Under the pieces are notes generated by a model that worked only from the letters and a program-made list of their open reading frames with translations, was not told where the DNA came from and searched no databases. Below, one piece after another: positions 23,134-31,997 of a stretch of DNA of 64,000 bases (position 1 is its first letter; every line of letters starts with the position of its first letter). This stretch comes from Firmicutes bacterium UBA5493 (lineage in GTDB: Bacteria; Bacillota; Limnochordia; Darwinibacteriales; Darwinibacteriaceae), in NCBI GenBank assembly GCA_002424045.1, contig DIPH01000008.1, positions 58,053 to 122,052 of the forward strand. Reading direction: 5' to 3'. A program made the position numbers and the translations under genes.

Positions 23134-25173
23134 ATGATCAATACTTTTTCACTTTCTACACGAAATTGTCTTTGTTGCCGCTGGATTTTGATTGCGCTCT
23201 TGTGTTCTCTTATAGCCTTTGGGGTGACCTACATCACATGGAACCAGTACCTAGAGAAAGCGAACCAAGCTGCCATTGGACTTGTACTGTCGGCGTCCCA
23301 GTTCCTGTCATCAAACCTAAGCGCTTCTGGGGTGAGCACTTTAGATAATGTGGAAAGCCTTCAGCAATTAGAGGATAGCCTTACTAGGTTCTCTCAGCAG
23401 GATAATGGTATCGAACGTGCCTATCTGTATACGGCCATAGGTGGAGAGATCATCCACTTGGCGGAATCGCAAACACTTGGGGACTCTTGGTCCAACATAA
23501 TAGCAACCCCCACCCTTATATCAGAACCACAACTCACTCGCCTAACCGACTTCGTGAGTGTGCTAATCCCCATCAAAAACCTGCAAACCGAAGAGACAAT
23601 TGCAGTTCTGAGGGCTGATTTCCAGACCAATGAATTGTACAAAGAAGCAGTCATGCATGCCACTCACGCCCTCCTAGTTGTGGTGTCTGTGACTCTGCTT
23701 TTGGTTTCGTGTTATTGGCTAAAAAAAAAGAACCGTGAACTCGAGAAGAATGAACGCAGCAGATCGGCGCTTCTTTCACAGTTGCCTGGTATGGCCTACC
23801 GGTGCAAGAACGACAAAGACTGGACAATGCTGTTTGTTTCGGATGGTTGTCATGACCTCACGGGCTATTTGCCAGAGAGCCTACTATTGAACCGAGATCT
23901 ATCTTACAAAGACATGATCAGCCCAGAGCATCGCACTACGTTGCGAGGTGAATGGGAACGTGTTCTTACAACGAGAACACAGTTCCGTGCAGAATATCAA
24001 ATAGTAACGGCCACGGGAGAGGAAAAATGGGTCTTAGAAATGGGACAGGGTGTCTATGATCAACAAGGCGAAGTGGGAGCCCTCGAAGGCCTGATCATTG
24101 ACATTACAGAGCAAAGAATTTGCGGCGAGAAGATTCAGTACATGCATGATCACGATCTTCTGACTGGCTTACATAATCGAAGATTTTATGAACGAGCAAA
24201 ACAGCAAATGGCCGCAGACCAGAGCCTTCTGCCACTCTCAATCGTCATTGCTGACATCAATAGCCTCAAGATGGTTAATGGTGCTTTTGGGTATAAAGCA
24301 GGAGATCAACTGCTTTCAGAAACCGCGAGTATTCTTCGAGCCTGCCTGCAGACAACAGGTATTGCGGCTAGAACCGGAGGCAATGAATTTCGGATGCTTC
24401 TCCCGAATGTTACTGGCGAAATGGCACAAGAAATCGCAGAGCGAATTTTGAGCTCATGTGCAGCACATAATGAAAACTCCTCTGAGTCCTTCAGCATCAA
24501 CATATCACTGGCACTTGGTACTGCGGAAAATGGCGATAGGACTATTGATGAAGTAGAAAGTGAAGCAGAACAGACCCTGCGTCAGCGGAAACTCATTAAC
24601 CGGGCCAATCCGCACAGTACCATGCTCTCATCTATTATGGCAGCGCTTTATGCGTGCAGCCAAGAAACTGAAGAGCATTCCCGCAGGCTTGCTACCTTAT
24701 CTACCATGGTTGGCAGAAATCTAGGCCTTCCGCGAAAGAGCCTTGATGAGTTAGAACTCTTAGCACTGCTCCATGATGTAGGGAAAGTTGGCATCGATGA
24801 CCGGGTTCTCAACAAACAAGGAAAGCTAAATGAGGAAGAATGGACCCTCATGAAGAAACACCCAAAGATTGGCTATAGGATTGCCATGTCTTCAAGCGCA
24901 CTTGAGTCCATCGCGCCCTACATCCTTACCCATCACGAACGGTGGGATGGTACCGGTTATCCTCAAGGGCTTCAAGGCGAAGAAGTACCATTGCTCTCAC
25001 GGATCCTAGCAGTTGTGGACGCCTATGATGCCATGACTGAAGACCGGATATACAGACAAGCCATGGACAAGCAAAGTGCACTGGCAGAGATAGAAAGAAA
25101 CGCCGGTACTCAGTTTGATCCGCAAATTGTAGACATATTTGTACAAAACATGAAAGCATCCAATAAACTATAA
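23134..25173 (+). CDS. Membrane sensor with PAS, degenerate GGDEF and HD-GYP domains
   Basis: A 679-residue c-di-GMP signalling protein. A membrane segment (~13-35), an external sensor region (~36-175) and a second segment (~178-196) precede a PAS domain (~210-330, with the PAC-like EKWVLEMGQGVYDQQGEVG). A GGDEF domain follows (HDLLTGLHNRRFYE at ~340) whose signature reads GGNEF at ~415. The C-terminal HD-GYP phosphodiesterase carries HDVGKVGIDDRVL (~547), HHERWDGTGYP (~600) and DAYDAMTEDR. The altered GGDEF is probably inactive or regulatory, so degradation of c-di-GMP is the likely output. The ATG at 23134 follows AAAGGA; the earlier start at 23083 has no good site. A c-di-GMP riboswitch lies elsewhere in this window. 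Confidence 0.9.
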   Translation: MINTFSLSTRNCLCCRWILIALLCSLIAFGVTYITWNQYLEKANQAAIGLVLSASQFLSSNLSASGVSTLDNVESLQQLEDSLTRFSQQDNGIERAYLYTAIGGEIIHLAESQTLGDSWSNIIATPTLISEPQLTRLTDFVSVLIPIKNLQTEETIAVLRADFQTNELYKEAVMHATHALLVVVSVTLLLVSCYWLKKKNRELEKNERSRSALLSQLPGMAYRCKNDKDWTMLFVSDGCHDLTGYLPESLLLNRDLSYKDMISPEHRTTLRGEWERVLTTRTQFRAEYQIVTATGEEKWVLEMGQGVYDQQGEVGALEGLIIDITEQRICGEKIQYMHDHDLLTGLHNRRFYERAKQQMAADQSLLPLSIVIADINSLKMVNGAFGYKAGDQLLSETASILRACLQTTGIAARTGGNEFRMLLPNVTGEMAQEIAERILSSCAAHNENSSESFSINISLALGTAENGDRTIDEVESEAEQTLRQRKLINRANPHSTMLSSIMAALYACSQETEEHSRRLATLSTMVGRNLGLPRKSLDELELLALLHDVGKVGIDDRVLNKQGKLNEEEWTLMKKHPKIGYRIAMSSSALESIAPYILTHHERWDGTGYPQGLQGEEVPLLSRILAVVDAYDAMTEDRIYRQAMDKQSALAEIERNAGTQFDPQIVDIFVQNMKASNKL

Positions 25174-25247
25174 CCAAGTCAAAAGGGAATTAGTCGTAGT
25201 ATCATTTCGTCTGTTCTAATGGATCTCATGATCAGGAGGGTAGCGAT

Positions 25248-25817
25248 GTGAAACTCATTAAGCAAATTAAGGAATACCAACCCTTTAACGAGCAAGAAGT
25301 GATGGATCGGATTTTGATCTTAGATCTCCTAAAAAAGGAAAAGGACATTTTTCACCGCGAACATAAAGCAGCTCATATGACCGCTTCGGCTTGGGTTGTT
25401 AATCCAGAGCGGACCAAAGTGTTGATGGCCTATCATAATATCTATAATTCATGGTCGTGGATGGGAGGGCACGCGGACGGAGAGCAAGACTTGCTCAAAG
25501 TTGCCATACGAGAGGTACAGGAGGAAAGTGGCCTCGAAAACGTCCACTGTGTTGCGGAGGGCATTTTTTCACTGGAGGCCTTGACTGTGGACGGGCATAT
25601 AAAGCATCATGCATATGTTTCATCCCATCTTCACCTAAATCTTACCTACCTCTTGGAAGCAGACGAGAGTGAGAAAATATCTGTAAAGGCTGACGAAAAC
25701 AGTGGAGTAGCCTGGTTTGACCTGGAAGAAGCGGTGAGAGCATCCTCCGAGCCATGGTTCCGAGAACACATTTATGGCAAATTAAATGAGAAACTAAAAG
25801 ACAAAAACCCCGGTTGA
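25248..25817 (+). CDS. Nudix hydrolase family protein
   Basis: A 189-residue protein of the Nudix superfamily, which removes nucleoside-diphosphate-linked groups or damaged nucleotides. The Nudix box is GHADGEQDLLKVAIREVQEESGL (positions ~76-98; written here as GHADGEQ and REVQEESGL). The catalytic REVQEE core is intact, but the Glu expected seventh in the box is Gln. A GTG start follows AGGAGGG; the nearer ATG is out of frame and meets TGA at once. The stop codon lies in the loop of its terminator. Probably single-gene. Confidence 0.88.
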   Translation: MKLIKQIKEYQPFNEQEVMDRILILDLLKKEKDIFHREHKAAHMTASAWVVNPERTKVLMAYHNIYNSWSWMGGHADGEQDLLKVAIREVQEESGLENVHCVAEGIFSLEALTVDGHIKHHAYVSSHLHLNLTYLLEADESEKISVKADENSGVAWFDLEEAVRASSEPWFREHIYGKLNEKLKDKNPG

Positions 25818-25828
25818 TCGGGGTTTTA
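25804..25828 (+). terminator. Terminator overlapping the Nudix stop codon
   Basis: AAAACCCCG and CGGGGTTTT form a 9-bp stem whose 6-base loop contains the TGA stop codon (25815-25817). The T-tract is part of the second arm. Confidence 0.85.
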
Positions 25829-25846
25829 TCATGAATACCTTTTCAG

Positions 25847-26644
25847 TTAGTTTGTGGAAGTGAGGTGTACATCTAGCTGCTGGTAGGGGATCTCAATCCC
25901 AGCCTCATTAAACGCGTCCACAACATCCTCTAAGAAGGCAAAACGCATGGTCCAATAATCGGCATTTTTCGCCCAGAGACGTACATAGACTATGTATCCA
26001 TGCGCGCCATGGGCACCAACTACAACAACGGGCTCCGGATCTTGGAGGACAAGCGGGTTGTTGTCTGCAACCTGGCGAATGACTTCCTTGGCGCGCCTAA
26101 TATCAGAGTTAAAGGATACGTCAATCTGCAAGTTCGCCCGGCGGGTGTCATATGCGGAATAGTTAATACCGCTAGAATTGGACAGTTGTGCGTTGGGAAT
26201 GATTACCTTCTGATTATCGGGGGTTTTGAGAATGGTGTGAAAGACTTGAATCTCCATGACTGTACCGGAAAATCCTGAGGCTTCGATAAAGTCACCAACT
26301 TTAAACGGCTTAAGGAAAAGAATCAAAATTCCACCGGCAAAATTCGCTAGACTACCTTGAAAAGCTAAGCCCACAGCTAAACTCGCTGCACCCAAAATCG
26401 CGGCGAAGGTGGTTATTTCAATTCCAACCGTAGCTGCCACAGTCAGAACAAGCAAGACCTTAAGAGTCATGCTCACCAAGGGTGACAAGAATGAATGAAG
26501 GGATTCATCCACATGGACCTTATCCATTCGTCGCTCTATGAGGTCCAATATGAATTCTATCAGTCTCTTTCCCACGAACCAGATCAAGACTGCTAACGCA
26601 ACCCGGCCCACATAGGTCGTGAGAAGGGCTATTATAGTTTCCAT
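25847..26644 (-). CDS. mscS: Small-conductance mechanosensitive channel, MscS family
   Basis: A 265-residue channel that opens on membrane tension to release solutes in osmotic downshock. There are three N-terminal membrane segments; the pore-lining third reads LGAASLAVGLAFQGSLANFAGG (in pieces LGAASLAVGLAF and GSLANFAGG). The soluble beta domain follows with GDFIEASGFSGTVMEIQVF and RRANLQIDVSF. Length matches the minimal E. coli-type channel. AAAGGAGAGG precedes the ATG. It is convergent with the Nudix gene and divergent from the ABC operon. Confidence 0.94.
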   Translation of the reverse strand: METIIALLTTYVGRVALAVLIWFVGKRLIEFILDLIERRMDKVHVDESLHSFLSPLVSMTLKVLLVLTVAATVGIEITTFAAILGAASLAVGLAFQGSLANFAGGILILFLKPFKVGDFIEASGFSGTVMEIQVFHTILKTPDNQKVIIPNAQLSNSSGINYSAYDTRRANLQIDVSFNSDIRRAKEVIRQVADNNPLVLQDPEPVVVVGAHGAHGYIVYVRLWAKNADYWTMRFAFLEDVVDAFNEAGIEIPYQQLDVHLTSTN

Positions 26645-26854
26645 TACAAATCCTCTCCTTTGCTATTAGATCTTCTTCTCCAAGAATGGGTGCAACCCCT
26701 TCAGTATTGGCACCTGTATTCAAAAAATGCAAATTCTTAGCTTTAAGTTTCGGAAAAACTAACGAACAGGAAATCATCTCACCATGAGGAATATAAGGAC
26801 ATTAGAACGAGTACGTGCTTCGTTTTGGACTTATTGGAGGAAGGAGTAATTATT

Positions 26855-27979
26855 ATGCAAGGAACGATATCTGTTAGAAACCTCGTTAAGACTTTCGTAT
26901 CAAAGGATGAAACGGTCACTGCCCTTGACAACGTAACTTTAACCACCCCGCCCAATAGGATCTTGACTCTCCTAGGCCCTTCCGGATGTGGAAAAACCAC
27001 GCTTCTGCGGTGTATTGCCGGACTGGAAAGCCCCGATTCTGGGGAGATTTTGATTGGCGACGAAGTGGTGTGGTCGAAAGAGAAGGCAATATCCTTGCCC
27101 CCAGAACGCCGTGGGCTCGGAATGGTGTTTCAATCGTATGCAATCTGGCCCCATATGACTGTTTTTGGTAATGTGGCCTATCCCCTGCAAATGCGAAAAG
27201 TGCCAAAACCAGAGGTGGAGAAACAAGTCAAGAAGATTCTCTCCCTTGTCCAGCTTGATGGTTATGAAAACCGCCCTGCCACAAACCTCAGTGGTGGACA
27301 ACAACAGAGGGTTGCCCTAGCACGGGCTTTGGTTGCTGAACCTAAAGTGATTCTTTTCGACGAGCCCCTCAGCAACCTAGACGCCAAACTCCGTGAAAGT
27401 ACCCGTAAGGAGCTGAGAGAGTTCCTATCGGAGCTGGCCATATCTGCCATCTACGTGACCCATGATCAGGTGGAGGCTCTAACCATATCTGATGACATTG
27501 CTGTAATGCGTAAGGGCATCGTCGTTGAACGGGGGACGCCCCAAGACATCTACCTGCGCTCTAACAATAGGTTCGTCGTAGACTTCATCGGCAGGGCAAA
27601 CTTCCTTGAGGCCACAATCAAATCATACCAAAGTGCCAATCGTTGCACAGTAACCAGCCCCTTAGGCGATATTATCTGTAATGCTCCAGAGGGACTTGAG
27701 ACAGGAACTTCTGTGACAATCTATACTCGTCCGGAGTCGTTCACGGTGGTACCCCCTGAATCGTCTCCCCTTGATAATGAGTTTGAGGCTACTGTCACTA
27801 ATATTCTATTTGCCGGGGAAGCTCATGAGGTAGAGTTCACCATAGGCAAAGCGACTGTACTGGCGAAAATGGAGTTTGACGTTCCGCTTAACAAGGGCGA
27901 TAAGGTAAGGCTCTATATTGACCCAGAGTGGTGTCGTGTCCTGAGGCCACAAGTTCTCAACCCGCAAGAGGAGGTCTAG
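26855..27979 (+). CDS. ABC transporter ATPase, iron(III)/spermidine-putrescine type
   Basis: A 374-residue importer ATPase of the FbpC/PotA group: Walker A GPSGCGKTT (~40), Q-loop FQSYAIWPHM, signature LSGGQQQRVALARAL (~137), Walker B ILFDEPLSNLDAKL, switch THDQVEAL. The C-terminal ~120 residues form a TOBE-like regulatory domain. The ATG at 26855 follows AAGGAG; an upstream start at 26825 is weaker. It is followed directly by a fused permease. Ligand may be Fe3+, a polyamine, or a phosphonate-type anion; the sequence does not decide. Confidence 0.9.
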   Translation: MQGTISVRNLVKTFVSKDETVTALDNVTLTTPPNRILTLLGPSGCGKTTLLRCIAGLESPDSGEILIGDEVVWSKEKAISLPPERRGLGMVFQSYAIWPHMTVFGNVAYPLQMRKVPKPEVEKQVKKILSLVQLDGYENRPATNLSGGQQQRVALARALVAEPKVILFDEPLSNLDAKLRESTRKELREFLSELAISAIYVTHDQVEALTISDDIAVMRKGIVVERGTPQDIYLRSNNRFVVDFIGRANFLEATIKSYQSANRCTVTSPLGDIICNAPEGLETGTSVTIYTRPESFTVVPPESSPLDNEFEATVTNILFAGEAHEVEFTIGKATVLAKMEFDVPLNKGDKVRLYIDPEWCRVLRPQVLNPQEEV

Positions 27980-27981
27980 CC

Positions 27982-29721
27982 GTGCTTAATCAGACGAATC
28001 GCCATGTCCCCCTTAATGCTTTGCTTATTCTTATTGTGGGTGCGTTGACAGTCGGCCCCGTCTTGATGCTCGTCATCGGTAGCTTTTCCGAGGGAATCGG
28101 CGCTATGGGCCAGTTCACGCTGGATAAGTATATATCCGCTTACGGGAACCCCACCCTTCCCACTACCCTTTCCAACACAATAATTTTCACTTTGGGAACG
28201 GCCCTTTTCTCAACAATACTTGGTGCCCTTTTGGCCTATTTAAGCGTTCGAACCGACATCCCTCTTAAGGGTTTGTTTGCCTTTCTTCCTATCGTACCTA
28301 TGATGATTCCCCATGTGCTTTTTTCCTCAGCATGGATAACCTTACTGAACCCGACGAACGGCATGTTCAATGTTATGATTCGAAATCTCTTCGGATTGGC
28401 CAGTGGCCCCTTCAATATCTACTCCCTTGGAGGGATGATTTTCCTCGAAGGAATGCTAGACTTGCCTGTCACGTACCTTGTCATGGCCCCGGCCATGGTT
28501 TCCTTCGATACCAAACTTGAAGAAGCGGCACGAGTGAGCGGAGCCTCGAATTATCACACCTTGCGGACCGTCACATTACCCGTACTAAGACCAGCCCTTC
28601 TTGCCACCTTTACCCTGGCCATTATCCGCAGCCTGGCGTCCTTTGCTGTCCCCCGTATGGTGGGAGTACCAGGACGAATTTATGTTCTAACCACCCACAT
28701 TTACCGTATGATCTCGATCGGCTGGTCACCTGACTATGGTCAGGCTGCAGCCATCGGTATCATTGTGTTGGCAGTAGCTATCGTCCTTGTTTACTTATAT
28801 CGCCACCTGATTTCCGAGAGCTCCCAGTATGTAACGGTTACGGGGAAGGGATTCCGCCCGACAGAGATAAAACTTGGCCGTGCCAAATACCCTCTGTTCA
28901 TTCTGTGTCTGGTGTTCTTCGCGTTGTTGGTGGTCATTCCCGTCGCCACGCTAATCTACATGTCGTTCTTGCCCTATACCATGGTACCAAGTGCAAGGGC
29001 GTTCAGTATGATGGGGCTCTCTAACTGGCAGGCTGTAACTGGAAACCCAATCATATTAAGGGCCCTGAAGAATTCCGCCTTCCTAGCTATAGTTGGATCT
29101 ACGATCGCCATTGGGCTCTCGCTTTTCATCGCCTATGTGATTGTGAAGGTCAAGAGCAAGGCAAGCTCATTTCTTGAATCTCTTACGTTCTTGTCCTTCT
29201 CCTTTCCAGGCATGATCATCGGCGTTGGCTTTATGTGGTTCTTGGTAAAGACCCCTATTTACGCGACGATCTGGGGGTTACTCGTGGCTTATGTAGGAAC
29301 CTACCTGCCCTATGGAGTGCGCCCCCTACGCAGTGCCTTCATGCAAATCGATGAAGAGCTAGAAGAGTCAGCCCGGGTTTTCGGCGCAAGCTTCCTACGC
29401 TCACTAAAGGATATTGTTGTCCCCCTTATCGCGCCCGGCGTAATCTCAGCTTGGGTCTTGACAGCTTGTATGTTCATCCGTGAACTGAGCGTATCTGTAG
29501 TGCTGTCACGTCCGGGCACCGAGGTGCTTACCGTGGAGATTATGAAGCTCGCGGACGATGGCAGGTGGGGCCAAGTTGCAGCTTTAGGGCTGATCATGGC
29601 GGGTCTATCGACTGCACTTGTCCTTGGGGCTAATCTTTTGAGTCGGCCGTTATCTCAAAGCAAGATCAAAAGAGTCAAGACAGACACTCCAGTAAATACA
29701 AGTGCTCTTCCTGTCCCATAG
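27982..29721 (+). CDS. ABC transporter permease, fused FbpB-type (two permease units)
   Basis: A 579-residue permease with about 12 membrane segments and two copies of the inner-membrane permease unit. Each carries an EAA loop: LEEAARVSGASNYHTLRTVTLP (pieces LEEAARVSGAS, ~185) and LEESARVFGASFLRSLKDI (pieces LEESARVFGAS, ~460). Such double permeases are typical of Fe3+ FbpB/SfuB systems. The GTG start at 27982 is two bases after the ATPase stop and is set by GAGGAGG inside the ATPase 3' end. Its binding protein is encoded convergently just beyond the terminator. Confidence 0.91.
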   Translation: MLNQTNRHVPLNALLILIVGALTVGPVLMLVIGSFSEGIGAMGQFTLDKYISAYGNPTLPTTLSNTIIFTLGTALFSTILGALLAYLSVRTDIPLKGLFAFLPIVPMMIPHVLFSSAWITLLNPTNGMFNVMIRNLFGLASGPFNIYSLGGMIFLEGMLDLPVTYLVMAPAMVSFDTKLEEAARVSGASNYHTLRTVTLPVLRPALLATFTLAIIRSLASFAVPRMVGVPGRIYVLTTHIYRMISIGWSPDYGQAAAIGIIVLAVAIVLVYLYRHLISESSQYVTVTGKGFRPTEIKLGRAKYPLFILCLVFFALLVVIPVATLIYMSFLPYTMVPSARAFSMMGLSNWQAVTGNPIILRALKNSAFLAIVGSTIAIGLSLFIAYVIVKVKSKASSFLESLTFLSFSFPGMIIGVGFMWFLVKTPIYATIWGLLVAYVGTYLPYGVRPLRSAFMQIDEELEESARVFGASFLRSLKDIVVPLIAPGVISAWVLTACMFIRELSVSVVLSRPGTEVLTVEIMKLADDGRWGQVAALGLIMAGLSTALVLGANLLSRPLSQSKIKRVKTDTPVNTSALPVP

Positions 29722-29735
29722 TTGATCCAAAACGC

Positions 29736-29773
29736 AAACAGGCTACCTCCAGGAAAGAAGGCAGCCTGTTTTT
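29736..29773. terminator. Bidirectional terminator, permease/binding-protein convergence
   Basis: AAACAGGCT pairs with AGCCTGTTT, extended by CC/GG past one mismatch. A T-tract follows on the plus strand. Confidence 0.85.
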
Positions 29774-29785
29774 CTTCGTTCTTGT

Positions 29786-30802
29786 CTAGAAGATGGTCTG
29801 GAAAACTTCGGACCACTTCTGAATCTCTTCATCGGATAGTTCCCGCAAAGGTATGACTTCGGCGTCCGCAATACCATCAATCGGTGGAAAAACACCTTCA
29901 TAGAGAACCCACTCACCCACATCTGTGGCAAGCATATTTGCTGCGGCCTGTGAGAGCCAATAATCCATGAACAGCTTACCAGCATTTGGCCTTGGCGCAT
30001 TCGCCGCTAGTGCAATGCCTCTAGCCGAACCCATTAGAGGCTGACCATCAAGCCTAGCCCAATCTAGGGGCGCAGGAGCGCGAGTTACAATGTACTTGGG
30101 CATCGAAATACCGATATGTTTTTCACCGGTTTCGATAGGACCTGGAGTTGGGCCAAAAGAGGCTACAAACATGGGCCTGTTCGCAGCAAGACCACGCAAG
30201 AAGTCCATCCATTCAGCCTCTGTTGCAAAGACGTTTTCTTTGAGTCCCACAAGCCAGGTAATGGTTGTGGCATGGGTAATTGGATCTGGCATGACAATCC
30301 TATCACGCCACTTTGGATCAGCAAGATCCGCGTATGATCTAGGAACCTCTGCCGGGTCCACGAGCTCCGAGTTGTAAATGAGGGCTACGGTCTCAATGCC
30401 AAACTGTTGGATGACGCCATCGGGATCCTTAGACCATTCTGGATAATTCTCGGTCACTGGCGATACATATTCGGCTAAGACACCAAATTCCTTCAAAATC
30501 TGTAGGACAGGTAGAGGTCCCTGCAAAACATCTGCGACCAAACGACCGGCTTGAAACTCGGTCTGCACTGTTGGGATATAAACTGCCGTGGAAACACGGG
30601 TGTACTCGCCCACAACATCGTACTCGGCTTCGAAGGCCTCCATGATTGATTCTACACCCGTAATATTCGCATAGAATACGGCCTTACCTTCTTGCCTTGC
30701 ATCCTCCAACAATGGGTGCTCACTAGCTAGGGTTGTGCCTGCGGCCATGGCCAAAACAAGGCTGAACACGACCAGTAAACGGGCAATGTCTCTTGGTTTC
30801 AT
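29786..30802 (-). CDS. Iron-type ABC transporter substrate-binding protein
   Basis: A 338-residue extracytoplasmic binding protein of the Fe3+/AfuA-like group, presumed partner of the ATPase-permease pair that converges on it. Residues 1-27 form a Sec signal (cleavage near TLA-SEH) without lipobox. The mature part has EGKAVFYANITGVE at the start, then DPKWRDRIVMPDP near residue 185. The latter is typical of the family (DPKWKGKI.. DP). The Tyr pair used for Fe3+ in FbpA is not evident (tail is DYWLSQAAANML), so another ligand is possible. AGGAGG precedes the ATG. Separate transcription allows independent level control. Confidence 0.88.
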   Translation of the reverse strand: MKPRDIARLLVVFSLVLAMAAGTTLASEHPLLEDARQEGKAVFYANITGVESIMEAFEAEYDVVGEYTRVSTAVYIPTVQTEFQAGRLVADVLQGPLPVLQILKEFGVLAEYVSPVTENYPEWSKDPDGVIQQFGIETVALIYNSELVDPAEVPRSYADLADPKWRDRIVMPDPITHATTITWLVGLKENVFATEAEWMDFLRGLAANRPMFVASFGPTPGPIETGEKHIGISMPKYIVTRAPAPLDWARLDGQPLMGSARGIALAANAPRPNAGKLFMDYWLSQAAANMLATDVGEWVLYEGVFPPIDGIADAEVIPLRELSDEEIQKWSEVFQTIF

Positions 30803-31063
30803 TGTCTTTCCTCCTACTGTTATTGTTATGTACCATCAATATGGAGTAATTTCGGTGTGCTCCTTCCAACTCCTGCTTGTGCCACTGCTTTTCCCATGTG
30901 AAAAAGCCGGGCTCCACTGCCTCGCGATCAGCCTGGTTCGTTTCAGAGCGCCTCTAACTAGAAATTGCAAACGCTGGTATTCTTGAATATGTCGGTTCTT
31001 CAACAACCAGATTGGGGTTGTTTTGGGGTTGTTTAATGAAGATGAAACATGCAGGAAGGTGTA

Positions 31064-31978
31064 CTAGATTGCCCAGGTAAGATGGTCTTCAGCTAAATAC
31101 GAATTGGGAAAGATGCTCCTCGCCTCCGTAAGTAATTCGGGATACGACTCAGGCTTATATCTTGAACCCACATGGGTTAGAAGTAATCTGCCAACCTTAG
31201 CTTCCTTAGCTACCTGGGCAGCTTGAATTGTTGTGGAGTGGTAGGCCGCATAGGCTTTGTCGGACAATCCTGCGTCAAAGGTAGCCTCGTGAACCAGAAT
31301 GTCCGCTCCACAGGCTAGTTCAACTGACGCTTCACAGTACCTTGTATCCCCTAGAATGACAAGACATCGGCCCTGGCGAGGTGGATCAACGAAATTCGTC
31401 CCATCTAGCGTCCGGCCGTCATCGAGGACAATCTTCTCCCCTTGCTTGATCTTTGCGTAAAGGGGACCAGGCTCAATCCCTAGCTTCTGTAACTTCTCTA
31501 CGTCAAGCTTCCCCGGTTTGTCTGGCTCCTCTAGGCGATAACCAAAGGACGTGAGCCCGTGATCTAAAAGGGCAACCTTGACCCTGAACGAGTCAATCTC
31601 AAGTTCCTCACCAGGTTCTGTCTCCTGAACGAAGAGAGGGTAACTTAAGTGCGTGCCGCTAATTCTAAGAGCCGAGCCTAAATAGTCGGCCAGACCAGAG
31701 GGCCCATAAACAGTAATTTCTCCCGCATCGGATGCAAAGGATCGGCTGGCCAAAAGCCCTGGCAATCCGAAGATATGATCTCCATGCAGATGAGTTATGA
31801 AGATTCGTTCTATTCTATGCAGGCTAAATGGCGAGTTAAGTACTTGCTGCTGCGTTCCCTCGCCACAGTCAAAAAGCCAAAGATCAGGCTTTAGCTCCGA
31901 GACTTGCACCGCAATGCTGGAGACATTTCGTTTTAGTGAAGGCAGGCCCGCCCCAGTTCCAAGGAAATGCAAGAGCAT
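31064..31978 (-). CDS. rnz: Ribonuclease Z, tRNA 3' processing endonuclease
   Basis: A 304-residue metallo-beta-lactamase-fold RNase Z that cleaves the 3' trailer of tRNA precursors. It opens with LLHFLGTGAGLPS, has FDCGEGTQQQ, the metal motif HLHGDH in FITHLHGDHIFGLPG (~65), HEATFD and the C-terminal LLTHVGSRY. The segment around KIVLDDGRTLDG is the flexible-arm/processing-site region. Length equals the bacterial short form. An upstream in-frame ATG at 32077 would overlap the preceding gene; the ATG at 31978 follows GGGAGG and is chosen. It is last in a three-gene minus-strand set with an unknown gene and a restriction endonuclease. Confidence 0.95.
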   Translation of the reverse strand: MLLHFLGTGAGLPSLKRNVSSIAVQVSELKPDLWLFDCGEGTQQQVLNSPFSLHRIERIFITHLHGDHIFGLPGLLASRSFASDAGEITVYGPSGLADYLGSALRISGTHLSYPLFVQETEPGEELEIDSFRVKVALLDHGLTSFGYRLEEPDKPGKLDVEKLQKLGIEPGPLYAKIKQGEKIVLDDGRTLDGTNFVDPPRQGRCLVILGDTRYCEASVELACGADILVHEATFDAGLSDKAYAAYHSTTIQAAQVAKEAKVGRLLLTHVGSRYKPESYPELLTEARSIFPNSYLAEDHLTWAI

Positions 31979-31997
31979 CGTTATGTCCTCCCATCTC

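Noticed and set aside
26645..26854. Possible riboswitch or divergent promoters between mscS and the iron-type ABC operon
   Set aside because: Only weak -35/-10 pairs (TTGGCA, TTGCAT) and no recognisable aptamer core.
31001..31033. An 11-bp perfect tandem repeat (TTGGGGTTGTT twice) with an AACAACC arm upstream
   Set aside because: Possible weak hairpin downstream of rnz, but there is no T-tract and no sign of a larger repeat family; probably slippage.
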